42,898 bases of DNA from Azospirillum brasilense (GTDB lineage Bacteria; Pseudomonadota; Alphaproteobacteria; Azospirillales; Azospirillaceae): the NCBI RefSeq assembly GCF_003349955.1, contig NZ_QLKQ01000068.1, forward strand, positions 1 to 42,898, in the 5' to 3' direction. The position numbers and the translations under genes are program-made. The notes under the pieces are model-generated. The model had not been told where the DNA came from. It made no database searches and saw nothing but the letters and a program-made list of their open reading frames with translations. How positions within the stretch are numbered: the first letter of the stretch is position 1; each line of letters starts with the position of its first letter. Positions 1-8,367 of the stretch are shown here, in pieces.

Positions 1-74
1 TCCCTCCCCCGCTTCGCAAGGGAGGGAGACCAATTCCCTCCCCCGCCCAGCGGGGGAGGGTCAGGGTGGGGGCA
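1..74. repeat. Dispersed palindromic repeat, family A (partial copy)
   Basis: This GC-rich interrupted palindrome has arms of the type CCCTCCCCC and GGGGGAGGG and ends in GGGGGCA. It matches the repeats at 16442-16544 and 39721-39824, but its left arm appears to begin outside the window. It lies just beyond the 3' end of the DUF2336 gene. A REP/BIME-like role is inferred from structure and recurrence. Confidence 0.7.
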
Positions 75-95
75 AGCGTCGCAACAACCTCACCC

Positions 96-1274
96 TCACG
101 TCCCCGTCCCGCGCACCGGAGCGAAGGGCAGGCCCGCCTGATCCAACGCGCGGTCGATCACCTCGTCCGACGCGCCGTCGAACAGTTGCAGTAGCAGGTC
201 GTCCACCACCCACTCGTTCGTCGGGGTCAAGGCGGCGAACAGGTCGGCCATGACCTCCGCCTGGAAGTCGTCCCGGCGGTTGTCGCTGCCCTCGTAACCC
301 ATGCGCTTGGCGGTGGCGATCGCCACTTGGAAGGGCGGCACCAGCACCGGCGCGACCGACGCCTTCTTCAACACCGCCCGCAGCCCCAGCGCCCCGTCGT
401 CCCAGGCCAGCTTGCGGGCATTCTCCGCCGGAATGCCGGCCTTCGCCCCGAGCCCCGCAGCGAACAGCGCGACGTCGCCCGCGCACAGCACGCGGAACAG
501 CAGCGCCGCGGTGAAGCGCCCGTTGGCGTGCAGCCAGCGGGCCACCGCCTCCACATCCTCGTCGCCGCGGAGCGCCGGGCGCAGCAGCCGCATCGTCGCC
601 GACTCGCGCCCGCGGTTGGCCAGCCGGTCCACAAGATCCTTGGACAGGCCATGGCTGTGAGCCAGCGTGGCGCGCACCGCGTCGGACACGAAGGCGACCA
701 ACCGCTCCACCACGGCCAACGGCAGGCCGGGGCGAGTCGCCGCGGCCTCGCTGACCATGCGCACGCGGCCGAAACGGTCCAAGGCCCGGTGCAGTGCCGG
801 CTCCGCCAGTTCCGCGCCGGGATTGCGCAACAGCGCGGTCACCACCGCGACGTTGCCGGTCTCGACGACGGCCCCGGCCACCCGCGCCGACACGGTGTGG
901 CGATTGGCGACGGCCATGTGCTTGCCGGCGTCGGGGTCGGCCAGCACGTCGAGCAGCAACTCATCGCTGAGGCTTCCGGCGTCGCGCAGGATCGGGAAGG
1001 CCACGCGGGCCACGTCCTTCACCAGCCGCTCGGCCAATTCCGCGGTCAGCATGGCGTTGTTGCGGATCTGCCAGGCCACCGCCTCGCGCACCGCCACCTG
1101 GGCGTCGGCGGCGAAGCAGTGCATGACCTCCAGCGCCAGCGACCGCTCGGCGTCGGTCAGCCCGCCTTTCTCCAGATCGCCGGCCAGCTTCTGCATCGTG
1201 TCGATGCGGGCCTCCGCCGACGAGGATTCGAGCAGGCGCTCGACATCGCGGATGGACAGGGATGAATCGGTCAT
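96..1274 (-). CDS. DUF2336 domain-containing protein
   Basis: The 392-aa product is an all-helical protein with repeated two-helix units resembling HEAT repeats, as in the alphaproteobacterial DUF2336 family, whose function is not established. I start at the ATG whose product begins MTDSSLSI. An upstream in-frame start would add 18 residues with a non-family sequence. There is no signal peptide or membrane segment, so it is probably cytoplasmic. It is the last gene of a minus-strand set galE-marR-DUF2336, 50 bp after the MarR gene. The family assignment rests on the repeat pattern (for example the AVREAVAWQIRNN and VRATLAHSHGLSKDLVDRLA segments) and is fairly secure; no biochemical role can be assigned. 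Confidence 0.8.
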   Translation of the reverse strand: MTDSSLSIRDVERLLESSSAEARIDTMQKLAGDLEKGGLTDAERSLALEVMHCFAADAQVAVREAVAWQIRNNAMLTAELAERLVKDVARVAFPILRDAGSLSDELLLDVLADPDAGKHMAVANRHTVSARVAGAVVETGNVAVVTALLRNPGAELAEPALHRALDRFGRVRMVSEAAATRPGLPLAVVERLVAFVSDAVRATLAHSHGLSKDLVDRLANRGRESATMRLLRPALRGDEDVEAVARWLHANGRFTAALLFRVLCAGDVALFAAGLGAKAGIPAENARKLAWDDGALGLRAVLKKASVAPVLVPPFQVAIATAKRMGYEGSDNRRDDFQAEVMADLFAALTPTNEWVVDDLLLQLFDGASDEVIDRALDQAGLPFAPVRGTGT

Positions 1275-1324
1275 GTGCGGATGCCTGCGGATGAGAGATG
1301 CATAAGGCGGTTCAATCAAGGCCC

Positions 1325-1861
1325 TCAATCAAGGCCCTGCCCGGCGTAGCGGACCATGTCGCCCCAGATGCGGTCGAGCCGGCGCAGCGTGCGGTAGGCG
1401 GCCTTCAGGTCGGCCGCCTCCGCCTCGTTGCGGACCAGGGCGGTGGCCTGCACCTGCTCCAGCGTGAACAGTTCGTCGCGCAGCGCCCGCCCCTTGTCGG
1501 TCAGGCGCAGGCGGGCCGTGCGGCGGTCGCGCTGGCTGGCGCCACGGTCGATGTAGCCGGCCTCCACCAGGATCTTCAGGCTGTAGGAGGCGTTGGACCC
1601 GAGATAATAGCCGCGCTCCATCAGGTCGCGGACCGACGGTTCATCGTCGCCGATCAGCATGACCATCAGCGCCTGGACCGGCCCGATGTCGTCAATCCCC
1701 TGCCGCAACAGGCCGGCCCGCACGACGTCGAGGAAGCGGCGGTGCATCCGCTCGATCAGCCGGGCGAGCCCGTGATACTCGGCCAGTTCCGCCGCGTCGA
1801 TGGCATCTGATTTGGCTTCGGCCGGCTTGGCTTCGGCGCCCGCCCGGCGCTGCGTGCTCAT
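1325..1861 (-). CDS. MarR-family winged-helix transcriptional regulator
   Basis: The product is 178 aa. A charged, Ala/Lys-rich N-terminal tail (about 1-28) is followed by a MarR fold: dimerisation helices, a recognition region around SVRDLMERGYYLGSNASYSLKILVEAGYI (about residues 77-106) and the wing signature DRRTARLRLTDKG. The start beginning MSTQRRAG is chosen because the longer frame overlaps galE and adds a non-homologous Arg/Gly-rich stretch. The sequence resembles the LdtR-like alphaproteobacterial MarR subgroup linked to envelope control, but that assignment is tentative. It lies 14 bp downstream of galE, so the two are probably cotranscribed. Its ligand and targets are unknown. Confidence 0.85.
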   Translation of the reverse strand: MSTQRRAGAEAKPAEAKSDAIDAAELAEYHGLARLIERMHRRFLDVVRAGLLRQGIDDIGPVQALMVMLIGDDEPSVRDLMERGYYLGSNASYSLKILVEAGYIDRGASQRDRRTARLRLTDKGRALRDELFTLEQVQATALVRNEAEAADLKAAYRTLRRLDRIWGDMVRYAGQGLD

Positions 1862-1875
1862 CCCTCGTTTCTCCG

Positions 1876-2895
1876 TCACTCGGCGGCCTGCGCCACGGCC
1901 GGGCCGCGATAGCCGCCCGGATGGCGGCGGCGCCATTCCCACGCGCTGCCGATGATGCTGTCCAGATCGGGGAAGCGCGGGCTCCAGCCCAGCTCGCCCC
2001 GGATGCGCTCCGACGAGGCGATCAGCACCGCCGGATCGCCGGCCCGGCGCGGCCCGACCTTCACCGGGACCGTCAGGCCGGTGACCCGCTCCGTCGCCTC
2101 GATCACTTGGCGGACGCTGTAGCCCGTGCCGTTGCCCAGGTTGTAGCGGACGCTGCGCGTCTCCAGGGCCGGCAGCACCCGCAGATGCGCGTCGGCAAGG
2201 TCGCAGACATGGATGTAGTCGCGCACGCAGGTGCCGTCCGCCGTCGGGTAGTCGTCGCCGAAGATCTCGATGTGCGAGCGCCGTCCGCTGGCCGCGTCGA
2301 GCACCAGCGGGATCAGGTGGGTTTCCGGGTCATGATCCTCGCCGATGATCCCGTTCGGGTGTGCGCCGGCGGCGTTGAAGTAGCGCAGGCAGGCGGAGCG
2401 CAGGCCATGGCAGCGGTCCGCCCAGTGCAAGGCGCGCTCGATGAAGAACTTGGATTCGCCGTAAGGGCTGCCGGGGTCGATGGTGGTCTCCTCGTCGATC
2501 GGCTGGCGCTCCGGCGTGCCGAACAGGTTGGCGGTCGAGGAGAAGACCATCTTGCGCACGCCCGCCGTGGTCGCCGCGCGGATCAGGTTCAGCGAATTGA
2601 CGGTGTTGCCGTGCAGATAGAGGTGCGGGTCGCGCATCGATTCACCGACCAGCGACAGGGCGGCGAAATGGAACACCGCGTCGAATGGCCATTCGGCGAA
2701 GACGCGGGTCAGCGCGTCCATGTCGGCAAGGTCGGCCTCCACGAAGACGGCGTCGGACGGCACCGCGGCGCGGTGGCCCTGGCGCAGATTGTCGAGCACG
2801 ACGACCCGGAAGCCGCGGTCGAGCAGTTCGGCCACGCAGTGACTGCCGACATAGCCGGCACCGCCGGTCACGAGTACGGTCTGGGGCGTGTTCAT
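1876..2895 (-). CDS. galE: UDP-glucose 4-epimerase
   Basis: The 339-aa product is a short-chain dehydrogenase/reductase of the extended type that interconverts UDP-glucose and UDP-galactose using NAD. The nucleotide-binding motif GGAGYVG is at residues 11-17. The catalytic set is Ser119/120 plus Tyr145-x3-Lys149 (SPYGESK), close to the standard spacing of this family. Length is normal. The start is the ATG at 2895, with an AAGGAA ribosome binding site 8 nt upstream. It is divergent from the type I secretion genes and close to a glycosyltransferase cluster, so it may supply UDP-galactose for surface glycan. Other UDP-sugar epimerase specificities cannot be excluded. Confidence 0.93.
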   Translation of the reverse strand: MNTPQTVLVTGGAGYVGSHCVAELLDRGFRVVVLDNLRQGHRAAVPSDAVFVEADLADMDALTRVFAEWPFDAVFHFAALSLVGESMRDPHLYLHGNTVNSLNLIRAATTAGVRKMVFSSTANLFGTPERQPIDEETTIDPGSPYGESKFFIERALHWADRCHGLRSACLRYFNAAGAHPNGIIGEDHDPETHLIPLVLDAASGRRSHIEIFGDDYPTADGTCVRDYIHVCDLADAHLRVLPALETRSVRYNLGNGTGYSVRQVIEATERVTGLTVPVKVGPRRAGDPAVLIASSERIRGELGWSPRFPDLDSIIGSAWEWRRRHPGGYRGPAVAQAAE

Positions 2896-3370
2896 CGTAA
2901 ATATTCCTTGGATTTGAGAAATATTCGTCAGTCCAGGCACCCGCCGGCATCAAAGGATCGTACATCCCCCGGTGGCAAGTGCAAGAGTTCCGCGATGCAC
3001 CATGCCGTCAATTCAGGCGGAAGGCCAGTTGACGAAAAAGAGACACGGGCGCCGGCAAAGGACCCGAGCGTCATCGGAAAAATGTTCTGAAACAACATTT
3101 TACAGCGCTGCAAATACCCCTTTCGATCAGTGTCGGACGGGGTAAGGGCTCAAAGTTGTCACACGCCGCAGCGCAGCGTCGGACGTAAGCGGAAATGGCG
3201 CGGGACCAGTCTTCCCGCAATGGGCGGCCTTTGTCCGGACTTCGTCTCAAAAGACGTTCATGCGACGTGGCCGAATCTCAACATTTCGTTAACCATGAAA
3301 CCCTTTGCATGACCGGCTTCATGGCCCGCCCCACAGCGCGAGCGCGCGGGACGCAAGAAAAGGAACTGGC
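2896..3370. promoter_or_regulatory. Divergent galE / type I secretion intergenic region
   Basis: This 475-bp region is more AT-rich than its surroundings and has no credible ORF. It must hold the promoters of galE (leftward) and the exporter operon (rightward). Near the exporter it contains TCAA-N7-TTAAC at 3278-3293, one mismatch from the CtrA consensus TTAA-N7-TTAAC, within the TTAACCAT sequence at 3289-3296. The 11-mer GTTAACCATGA (3288-3298) recurs upstream of the RTX gene. No clear -35/-10 pair could be fixed by eye. Confidence 0.5.
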
Positions 3371-5092
3371 ATGAGCGGTACGGATCGGACCCTGCTGACC
3401 CAAGCCTACCGGAAGATCGGACGCGGCCTGCTGCTGGCCGGCGCCCTCACCTTCTTCGTCAACATCCTGATGCTGGTGGTGCCGCTCTACACGATGCAGG
3501 TCTACGACCGCGTGATGAGCAGCCGCAGCCTGGAGACGTTGACCATGCTCGCGGTGATCTCCGTGGGCGGGCTGGTGCTGTACGGCGTGCTGGACTTCAT
3601 CCGGGCGCGCGCCTTTCTGGTCTGCGGGGCGGTGATCGCGCACCGCTTCAACGTGCCGGCGCTGCAGGCGGCCATCGTGGACGCGCTGGGCGGCGGAACG
3701 CGCAACGCCGGCCAGACCATGCGCGACCTGAACGACCTGCGCAACTTCATGACCAGCAACGCCGTGGTGGTGCCGCTGGACCTGCTGTGGACGCCGATCT
3801 TCCTGGTCATCCTGTTCATCCTGCACCCGATCTACGGCTGGATCGCGGTGGGGTCGGCGCTGCTGCTGCTGACCATGAACGCGCTGACCGACGCGCTGAC
3901 CCGCCGCCCCATCGCCGAGGCGAACGAGGCGTCGGCCAAGGTCTTCGCCGACGTGGCCAGCACCGTCCGCCACGCCGAGGCCATCGAGGCCATGGGCATG
4001 CTGCCGCCGCTGGCCCGGCGCTGGCAGATGGCGCAGATCGGCTCCGCCTCGCTGATCGACCGCGGCGTGGTGCTGTCGCGCGGCATGGCCTCGGCCTCCC
4101 GCTCGCTGCGGCTGATCCTGCAGATCGCCACGATCTCCGCGGGCGCCGCGCTGGTCATCCGGAACGAGGCGTCGCCGGGCAGCATGATCGCCACCGGCAT
4201 CATCATGGCCCGCCTGCTCCAGCCCTTCGAGCATCTGGTGGAGAACTGGCGGCAGTGGATCGTCGCCCAGACCGCCCACAAGCGCATCCGCGAGCTTCTG
4301 AACGGCGAGGGCGCGCGGCGCAGCACCATGCCGCTGCCCCGCCCCGACGGGCGCCTGACCGTGGACCGCGTCAGTCATGTGCCGAAGGGCCTGCAGCGCC
4401 CGGTGCTCCGCGGCGTCTCCTTCGCGCTGGAGCCGGGGGAGGTGCTGGGGATCATCGGCCCGTCGGGAGCCGGCAAATCGACCCTCGCCCGCCTGCTGGT
4501 CGGCATCTGGGAGCCCACCGCCGGCGGCATCTACCTGGATGGCACCAGCACCTTCCTGTGGGAGCGCGAGAGCTTCGGCCAATATGTCGGCTATGTGCCG
4601 CAGTCGGTGGCGCTGCTCGACGGCACCATCGGCGAGAACATCTCCCGCATGGCCCAGGCCGACCCGGCAGAGATCGTGCGCGCCGCCCGCCTGGCCGGGG
4701 TCCACGACATGATCGGCCGCCTGCCCTTCGGCTACGACACGCCGGTCGGCGAGAACGCCTTCGCCTTGTCCGGCGGCCAGCGGCAGCGCATCGCGCTGGC
4801 CCGCGCGCTGTTCGGCAAGCCCCGCCTGATCGTTCTGGACGAACCGAACTCCAACCTCGACCACGAGGGCGAGCAGGCGCTGCTGACCGCGATCAACCAC
4901 GCACGGCGCGACGGCGCCACCATCGTGATGGTCGCGCACCGCCCCTCCATCGTGTCGGTCGCCGACAAGCTGCTCGTCCTCAAGGACGGCATGGTCGAGC
5001 ATTTCGGCGAACGCACCGACGTGCTGAAGATGGTCCAGCCCGGCGGCGCCGTGAAGGTGGCCCGGCTGGTCCGGACGGGAGAATCCGCATGA
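3371..5092 (+). CDS. Type I secretion system permease/ATPase (PrtD/HlyB-type)
   Basis: This 573-aa inner-membrane ABC exporter powers one-step secretion of RTX proteins. The N-terminal half is a transmembrane domain, with hydrophobic helices beginning near residues 17-40 and 55-80. The nucleotide-binding domain has Walker A GPSGAGKS (363-370), signature LSGGQ (466-470) and Walker B ending in Asp490-Glu491 (LIVLDEP). Length fits the PrtD class, which lacks the HlyB C39-like N-terminal domain. The chosen ATG has AAGGA about 8 nt upstream; the upstream in-frame start lacks a ribosome binding site. Its stop overlaps the adaptor start (ATGA). The likely client is the RTX protein at 7526. No outer-membrane TolC partner is in the window. 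Confidence 0.95.
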   Translation: MSGTDRTLLTQAYRKIGRGLLLAGALTFFVNILMLVVPLYTMQVYDRVMSSRSLETLTMLAVISVGGLVLYGVLDFIRARAFLVCGAVIAHRFNVPALQAAIVDALGGGTRNAGQTMRDLNDLRNFMTSNAVVVPLDLLWTPIFLVILFILHPIYGWIAVGSALLLLTMNALTDALTRRPIAEANEASAKVFADVASTVRHAEAIEAMGMLPPLARRWQMAQIGSASLIDRGVVLSRGMASASRSLRLILQIATISAGAALVIRNEASPGSMIATGIIMARLLQPFEHLVENWRQWIVAQTAHKRIRELLNGEGARRSTMPLPRPDGRLTVDRVSHVPKGLQRPVLRGVSFALEPGEVLGIIGPSGAGKSTLARLLVGIWEPTAGGIYLDGTSTFLWERESFGQYVGYVPQSVALLDGTIGENISRMAQADPAEIVRAARLAGVHDMIGRLPFGYDTPVGENAFALSGGQRQRIALARALFGKPRLIVLDEPNSNLDHEGEQALLTAINHARRDGATIVMVAHRPSIVSVADKLLVLKDGMVEHFGERTDVLKMVQPGGAVKVARLVRTGESA

Positions 5093-6462
5093 CCGACACG
5101 ACGATCACCCAGCCCGCGAACGCGCCATCCCCCCTCACCGCCGCTTGGTCGCCGGTCATCGACGTGACGCCGCACGAACCGACGCTGCGCGGCACCGCGC
5201 TGGCCGGGGCGCTGGCCGTCGCCATCGGTTTCGGCGGCTTCTTCGGCTGGGCCTTCACCGCCAGCCTGGACAGCGCGGCCATCGCGCCCGGCACCATCAT
5301 GGTGGAAAGCCACCGCAAGACCGTTTCCCACCTGGAGGGCGGCATCCTCAGCGAGCTGCTGGTCAAGGACGGCGACATGGTGACGGCCGGACAGGTCCTG
5401 CTGCGGCTCGACACCACGCAGAGCGGCGCGGTGGTCGCCCAGCTTCACGGGCAATACTGGACCTCGCTGGCCCGGCTGGCCCGGCTGCGCGCCGAGCAGA
5501 CCGACGCCAAGGCCCCGGTCTACGCCGACGAGCTGGTGGCCGCCGCCAAGACCAGCTCCGTCGCCGCCGAGGCGCTGGCCGCCGAACAGCGCCTGTTCGA
5601 ATCGCGGCGCGACGCCTATGAAGGGCAGATCTCCATCCAGCGCAAGCGCATCGGCCAGCTCCGCGACGAGCTGGTGGCGCTGGAGTCGCAGCGCGTCGCC
5701 GCCAACGACCGGCTGCGCTACACCCAGGACGAACTGCGGATCGTCGAGACGCTGCTCGCCAAGGGCTACGAGCGCAAGCCGCGCATGCTGGAGCTTCAGC
5801 GCAACGTCGCCGACACCCGGGGCCGGCTGGGCGAGATCCAGGCCGACAAATCGAAGGCCGAGCAGGGCATCGCCGCCGCGGAGCTGGAGATCATCAACCT
5901 CGGCAACACCCGCCGGTCGGAGGTGGGGAACGAGCTTCAGACCATCCAGGCCACCGTCTCCGACCTGTCGGAGCGGCTGCGCAGCGCCGGCGACATCCTG
6001 AAGCGCCAGGAACTCGTCTCCCCCCAGGCGGGCCGGGTCACCAACCTGCGCTTCTACACGCCGGGCGGCGTCATCCCGGCGGGCCAGGGCATCCTCGACA
6101 TCGTTCCGCAGGACGACGGGCTGATCGTCGAGGCCCGCGTCTCCCCCGCCGACGTGCAGAACATCGACGTGGGCGGCAGCTCCATGGTGCGGCTGGTCGG
6201 TTACCGTCAGCGGCTGGTGCCGCCGGTCCAGGGGAAGGTGCTGACCCTGTCCGCGGACCAGCTTGAGGACGAGCGCACCGGGCAGGCCTATTTCCTCGCC
6301 CGGATCAGCCTCGACGCCGCGGCGCTGAAGGCCCTGCCGAACGTGGACCTGCATCCCGGCATGCCGACCGAGGTGATGATCCACGGCCACACCCGCAAGG
6401 CCATCGAGTATTTCCTGACGCCGCTGACCGACGGCATGAACCGCGCCTTCCGCGAGAACTGA
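5089..6462 (+). CDS. HlyD-family type I secretion periplasmic adaptor
   Basis: The 457-aa product is the membrane-fusion component linking the ABC exporter to an outer-membrane TolC-type channel. It has a short cytoplasmic N-terminus, one transmembrane helix at about residues 35-57, a lipoyl-like half-motif (the VSHLEGGILSELLVKDGDMV segment, typical of HlyD/PrtE), a long alpha-helical hairpin region rich in Glu/Arg/Gln, and a C-terminal beta-barrel with QDDGLIVEARVSPADV. The start ATG overlaps the exporter stop codon by four bases, implying translational coupling. A much longer frame extends upstream but is a shadow of the exporter gene. Confidence 0.94.
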   Translation: MTDTTITQPANAPSPLTAAWSPVIDVTPHEPTLRGTALAGALAVAIGFGGFFGWAFTASLDSAAIAPGTIMVESHRKTVSHLEGGILSELLVKDGDMVTAGQVLLRLDTTQSGAVVAQLHGQYWTSLARLARLRAEQTDAKAPVYADELVAAAKTSSVAAEALAAEQRLFESRRDAYEGQISIQRKRIGQLRDELVALESQRVAANDRLRYTQDELRIVETLLAKGYERKPRMLELQRNVADTRGRLGEIQADKSKAEQGIAAAELEIINLGNTRRSEVGNELQTIQATVSDLSERLRSAGDILKRQELVSPQAGRVTNLRFYTPGGVIPAGQGILDIVPQDDGLIVEARVSPADVQNIDVGGSSMVRLVGYRQRLVPPVQGKVLTLSADQLEDERTGQAYFLARISLDAAALKALPNVDLHPGMPTEVMIHGHTRKAIEYFLTPLTDGMNRAFREN

Positions 6463-6488
6463 CCGCGGCGGCCCCGCGCCGGATCATT

Positions 6489-6555
6489 TCGCACGCTCCC
6501 CCGTTGCCCAGCAGGCAAGAGAAAGGCCGGCAGGCCGGAAAGGGAGCGTGCGAGC
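6489..6555 (+). promoter_or_regulatory. Predicted structured mRNA leader that sequesters a ribosome binding site
   Basis: A perfect inverted repeat CGCACGCTCCC (6490-6500) / GGGAGCGTGCG (6542-6552), extended by a T-A pair at 6489/6553, encloses two smaller hairpins: TTGCC/GGCAA (6504-6508/6514-6518) and GGCC/GGCC with loop GGCA (6525-6536). This gives a three-way-junction topology. The right arm contains GGGAG, the likely Shine-Dalgarno, 9 nt before the ATG at 6556. No U-tract follows, so it does not look like a terminator. Any regulatory role, such as a riboswitch, thermosensor or protein-binding leader, is inference. Confidence 0.5.
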
Positions 6556-6771
6556 ATGACCACACCGTGGGACCGGAACACCCTGAAGCGCGTCGCCGAC
6601 GCCATCGGCGACGTCCATCTCTACGACAAGCACCACACCGGCGAGTTCATCGCCATGCGCCTGCGCGATTCGCTGGCCGACAGCCCCGGCTATGACCAGG
6701 CGGCGGTCGACGACAAGTTGATGCAGTTGGCGCGGGTCGCCCTGGACGCCGCGGAAGCGGGCAAAGTCTGA
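6556..6771 (+). CDS. Hypothetical small protein, 71 aa
   Basis: I do not recognise this family. The product is soluble, mixed-charge and predicted mostly helical, with a central KHHTGEF segment and a C-terminal helix ending in AAEAGKV. There is no signal peptide, membrane segment or cysteine. Codon use is like that of the neighbours, supporting a real gene. GGGAG lies 9 nt before the ATG but inside the right arm of a 12-bp stem. It sits 93 bp after the HlyD-type adaptor gene and well before the RTX gene, so it may be cotranscribed with the secretion genes. A link to type I secretion is only positional. Confidence 0.6.
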   Translation: MTTPWDRNTLKRVADAIGDVHLYDKHHTGEFIAMRLRDSLADSPGYDQAAVDDKLMQLARVALDAAEAGKV

Positions 6772-7525
6772 ACCAGCCCAAAAATCCGACCCGGCCCACG
6801 CGCCGGGCAGCACCGCAAGACAAAAATTTTCGCCCCTCCCAAGGGCATCGGTGACGGCCATCCGGCGGCCTTCGGCCCGGCAGCGGCGGGCCGCCGGAGC
6901 GCTCCGCACCCGCCAAAGCGCCCGGCCGGCCGGTCCGCAAGCGTGTTTTCCGGATGCCCGTCGCCCTGGACGCCCTCCACGGCGCAGCCGCCGCTTTCAA
7001 ATTCCGGTTTTTAAAATCCTCCGCCCTCGCCCTCGAATTTTTAAAAAGGCCGTGGTTTTGAATGCGCTGCAGCATCGGCCGGCGCCACCAACGGGCAATG
7101 ATCAACGGCATAATCCTAAGCCAAACGCATAGGACTCGCGGGTCATTTCACGGCATTTCGTCGAAATTCGACAAAACCCCTTCCCGGTAACTTTGAAAGT
7201 ATTATGGACGAACAATTTAAAATCTTCCGTTAACCATGAGTCATCGCCTTGAATTGAGGGCCCAAAACTCCCCATCAGGCGCCGCATCCAAAATTAGATG
7301 TTTAGATTTTCGAAGGGCTTTGAAGCCAAGGTGACAGCAATGACGTAATGAACGTTGATGATTATTGTGTTTTGACTCTATGAACTCAAGATTTGCCTGG
7401 GTTTGACCTTATGTTTGTCACAGCCACGCCAAACGGTATTTGGGTAAAGGCTAAGGGGTACCTCGCCATTTCGGGGTAGGAAATCCCCCACCCCACCGAA
7501 ATCCAATCGTTAAGGAGTATGATTC
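6772..7525. promoter_or_regulatory. Long upstream region of the RTX gene
   Basis: This 754-bp stretch holds no convincing gene. The first part is GC-rich with hairpins at 6790-6807 (CCCGGC/GCCGGG) and 6862-6897 (CCGGCGGCC/GGCCGCCGG); neither has a proper U-tract. From about 7000 the base composition becomes strikingly AT-rich for this genome, as expected of a promoter. The palindrome GTCGAA-A-TTCGAC is at 7160-7172. TTAACCAT is at 7230-7237, inside an 11-mer shared with the exporter upstream region. A hairpin ATTTCGG/CCGAAAT (7468-7502) ends about 9 nt before the TAAGGAG ribosome binding site of the RTX gene. Confidence 0.5.
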
Positions 7526-8347
7526 ATGGCCACCCTTCCTGGCGGCAACTATGACGACATCATCACCGGCACCAACGGCAACGACTTCATCGACGGCGGT
7601 AAGGGCGATGACATCCTGATGGGTGGCAACGGCGACGACACGATCCTGGGCGGCGACGGCCGCGACGCCCTGTTCGGCGGGAACGGCAACGACCTGCTGA
7701 GCGGCGGCAGCGGGGCCGATGTCCTCGACGGTGGCAACGGCAACGACACGCTGGATGGCGGGGACGGCGACGATTACCTGTCCGGCGGCAACGGCGACGA
7801 CATGCTGATCGGCGGCCGCGGCAACGACATCCTCGACGGCGGGAACGGCGACGATGTTCTGAGCGGCGGCGACGGCGCCGACATTTTGCGCGGCGGCAAC
7901 GGCGACGACGTCCTGATGGGCGGCGGCCACAACGATTACCTGGATGGCGGCGCGGGCAACGACATCCTGATGGGCGGCACCGGCGACGACATCCTCAAGG
8001 GTGGCGAGGGCGACGACTACCTGGATGGCGGCGCGGGCAACGACATCCTGGAAGGCGGTGCGGGCAACGACATCCTGGTCGGCGGCGCCGGCAACGACAT
8101 CTTCGTCTTCTCGGGCGGCGGCGGCCAGGACGTCGTCCTCGACTTCCGCGCCGGCGAGGACATCCTCCAGATCGAACGCAACATCAACGGCCTGGAGATC
8201 AACGACGCCTCCGATCTGGCGGCCCGCGTCACCGACATGGGCGGCAACGCCATGATCGATCTCGGCAACGGCGACAGCATCATGCTGAAGGGCGTTTCGG
8301 CCGACGAAGTTCACAACAACCCGAACGACTTCTTCGTCATTCACTAA
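7526..8347 (+). CDS. Secreted RTX calcium-binding protein made of nonapeptide repeats
   Basis: The 273-aa product has about 20 tandem GGxGxDxUx nonapeptides from residue 15 to about 197, which fold into calcium-loaded parallel beta-rolls. A C-terminal domain of about 75 aa (FSGGGGQDVVLDF onward, ending NDFFVIH) is typical of uncleaved type I secretion signals. There is no N-terminal signal peptide and no enzymatic domain. The ATG is preceded by TAAGGAG. The exporter and adaptor genes upstream make secretion through that system likely. The repeats are encoded by a GC-rich tandem DNA array, so copy number may vary. A structural or adhesive role in the extracellular matrix or cell surface is the simplest guess. 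Confidence 0.92.
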   Translation: MATLPGGNYDDIITGTNGNDFIDGGKGDDILMGGNGDDTILGGDGRDALFGGNGNDLLSGGSGADVLDGGNGNDTLDGGDGDDYLSGGNGDDMLIGGRGNDILDGGNGDDVLSGGDGADILRGGNGDDVLMGGGHNDYLDGGAGNDILMGGTGDDILKGGEGDDYLDGGAGNDILEGGAGNDILVGGAGNDIFVFSGGGGQDVVLDFRAGEDILQIERNINGLEINDASDLAARVTDMGGNAMIDLGNGDSIMLKGVSADEVHNNPNDFFVIH

Positions 8348-8367
8348 AGCCGTAACCCACCCAGGGA

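Noticed and set aside
3278..5002. Long minus-strand frame opposite the type I exporter
   Set aside because: It is antisense to a gene with complete ABC motifs, and its His/Gln/Arg/Asp-rich product is typical of shadow frames.
7570..8100. Tandem repeat resembling a CRISPR or minisatellite array
   Set aside because: The periodic 27-bp units encode RTX nonapeptides in an intact frame; there are no spacers of unrelated sequence and no cas genes.
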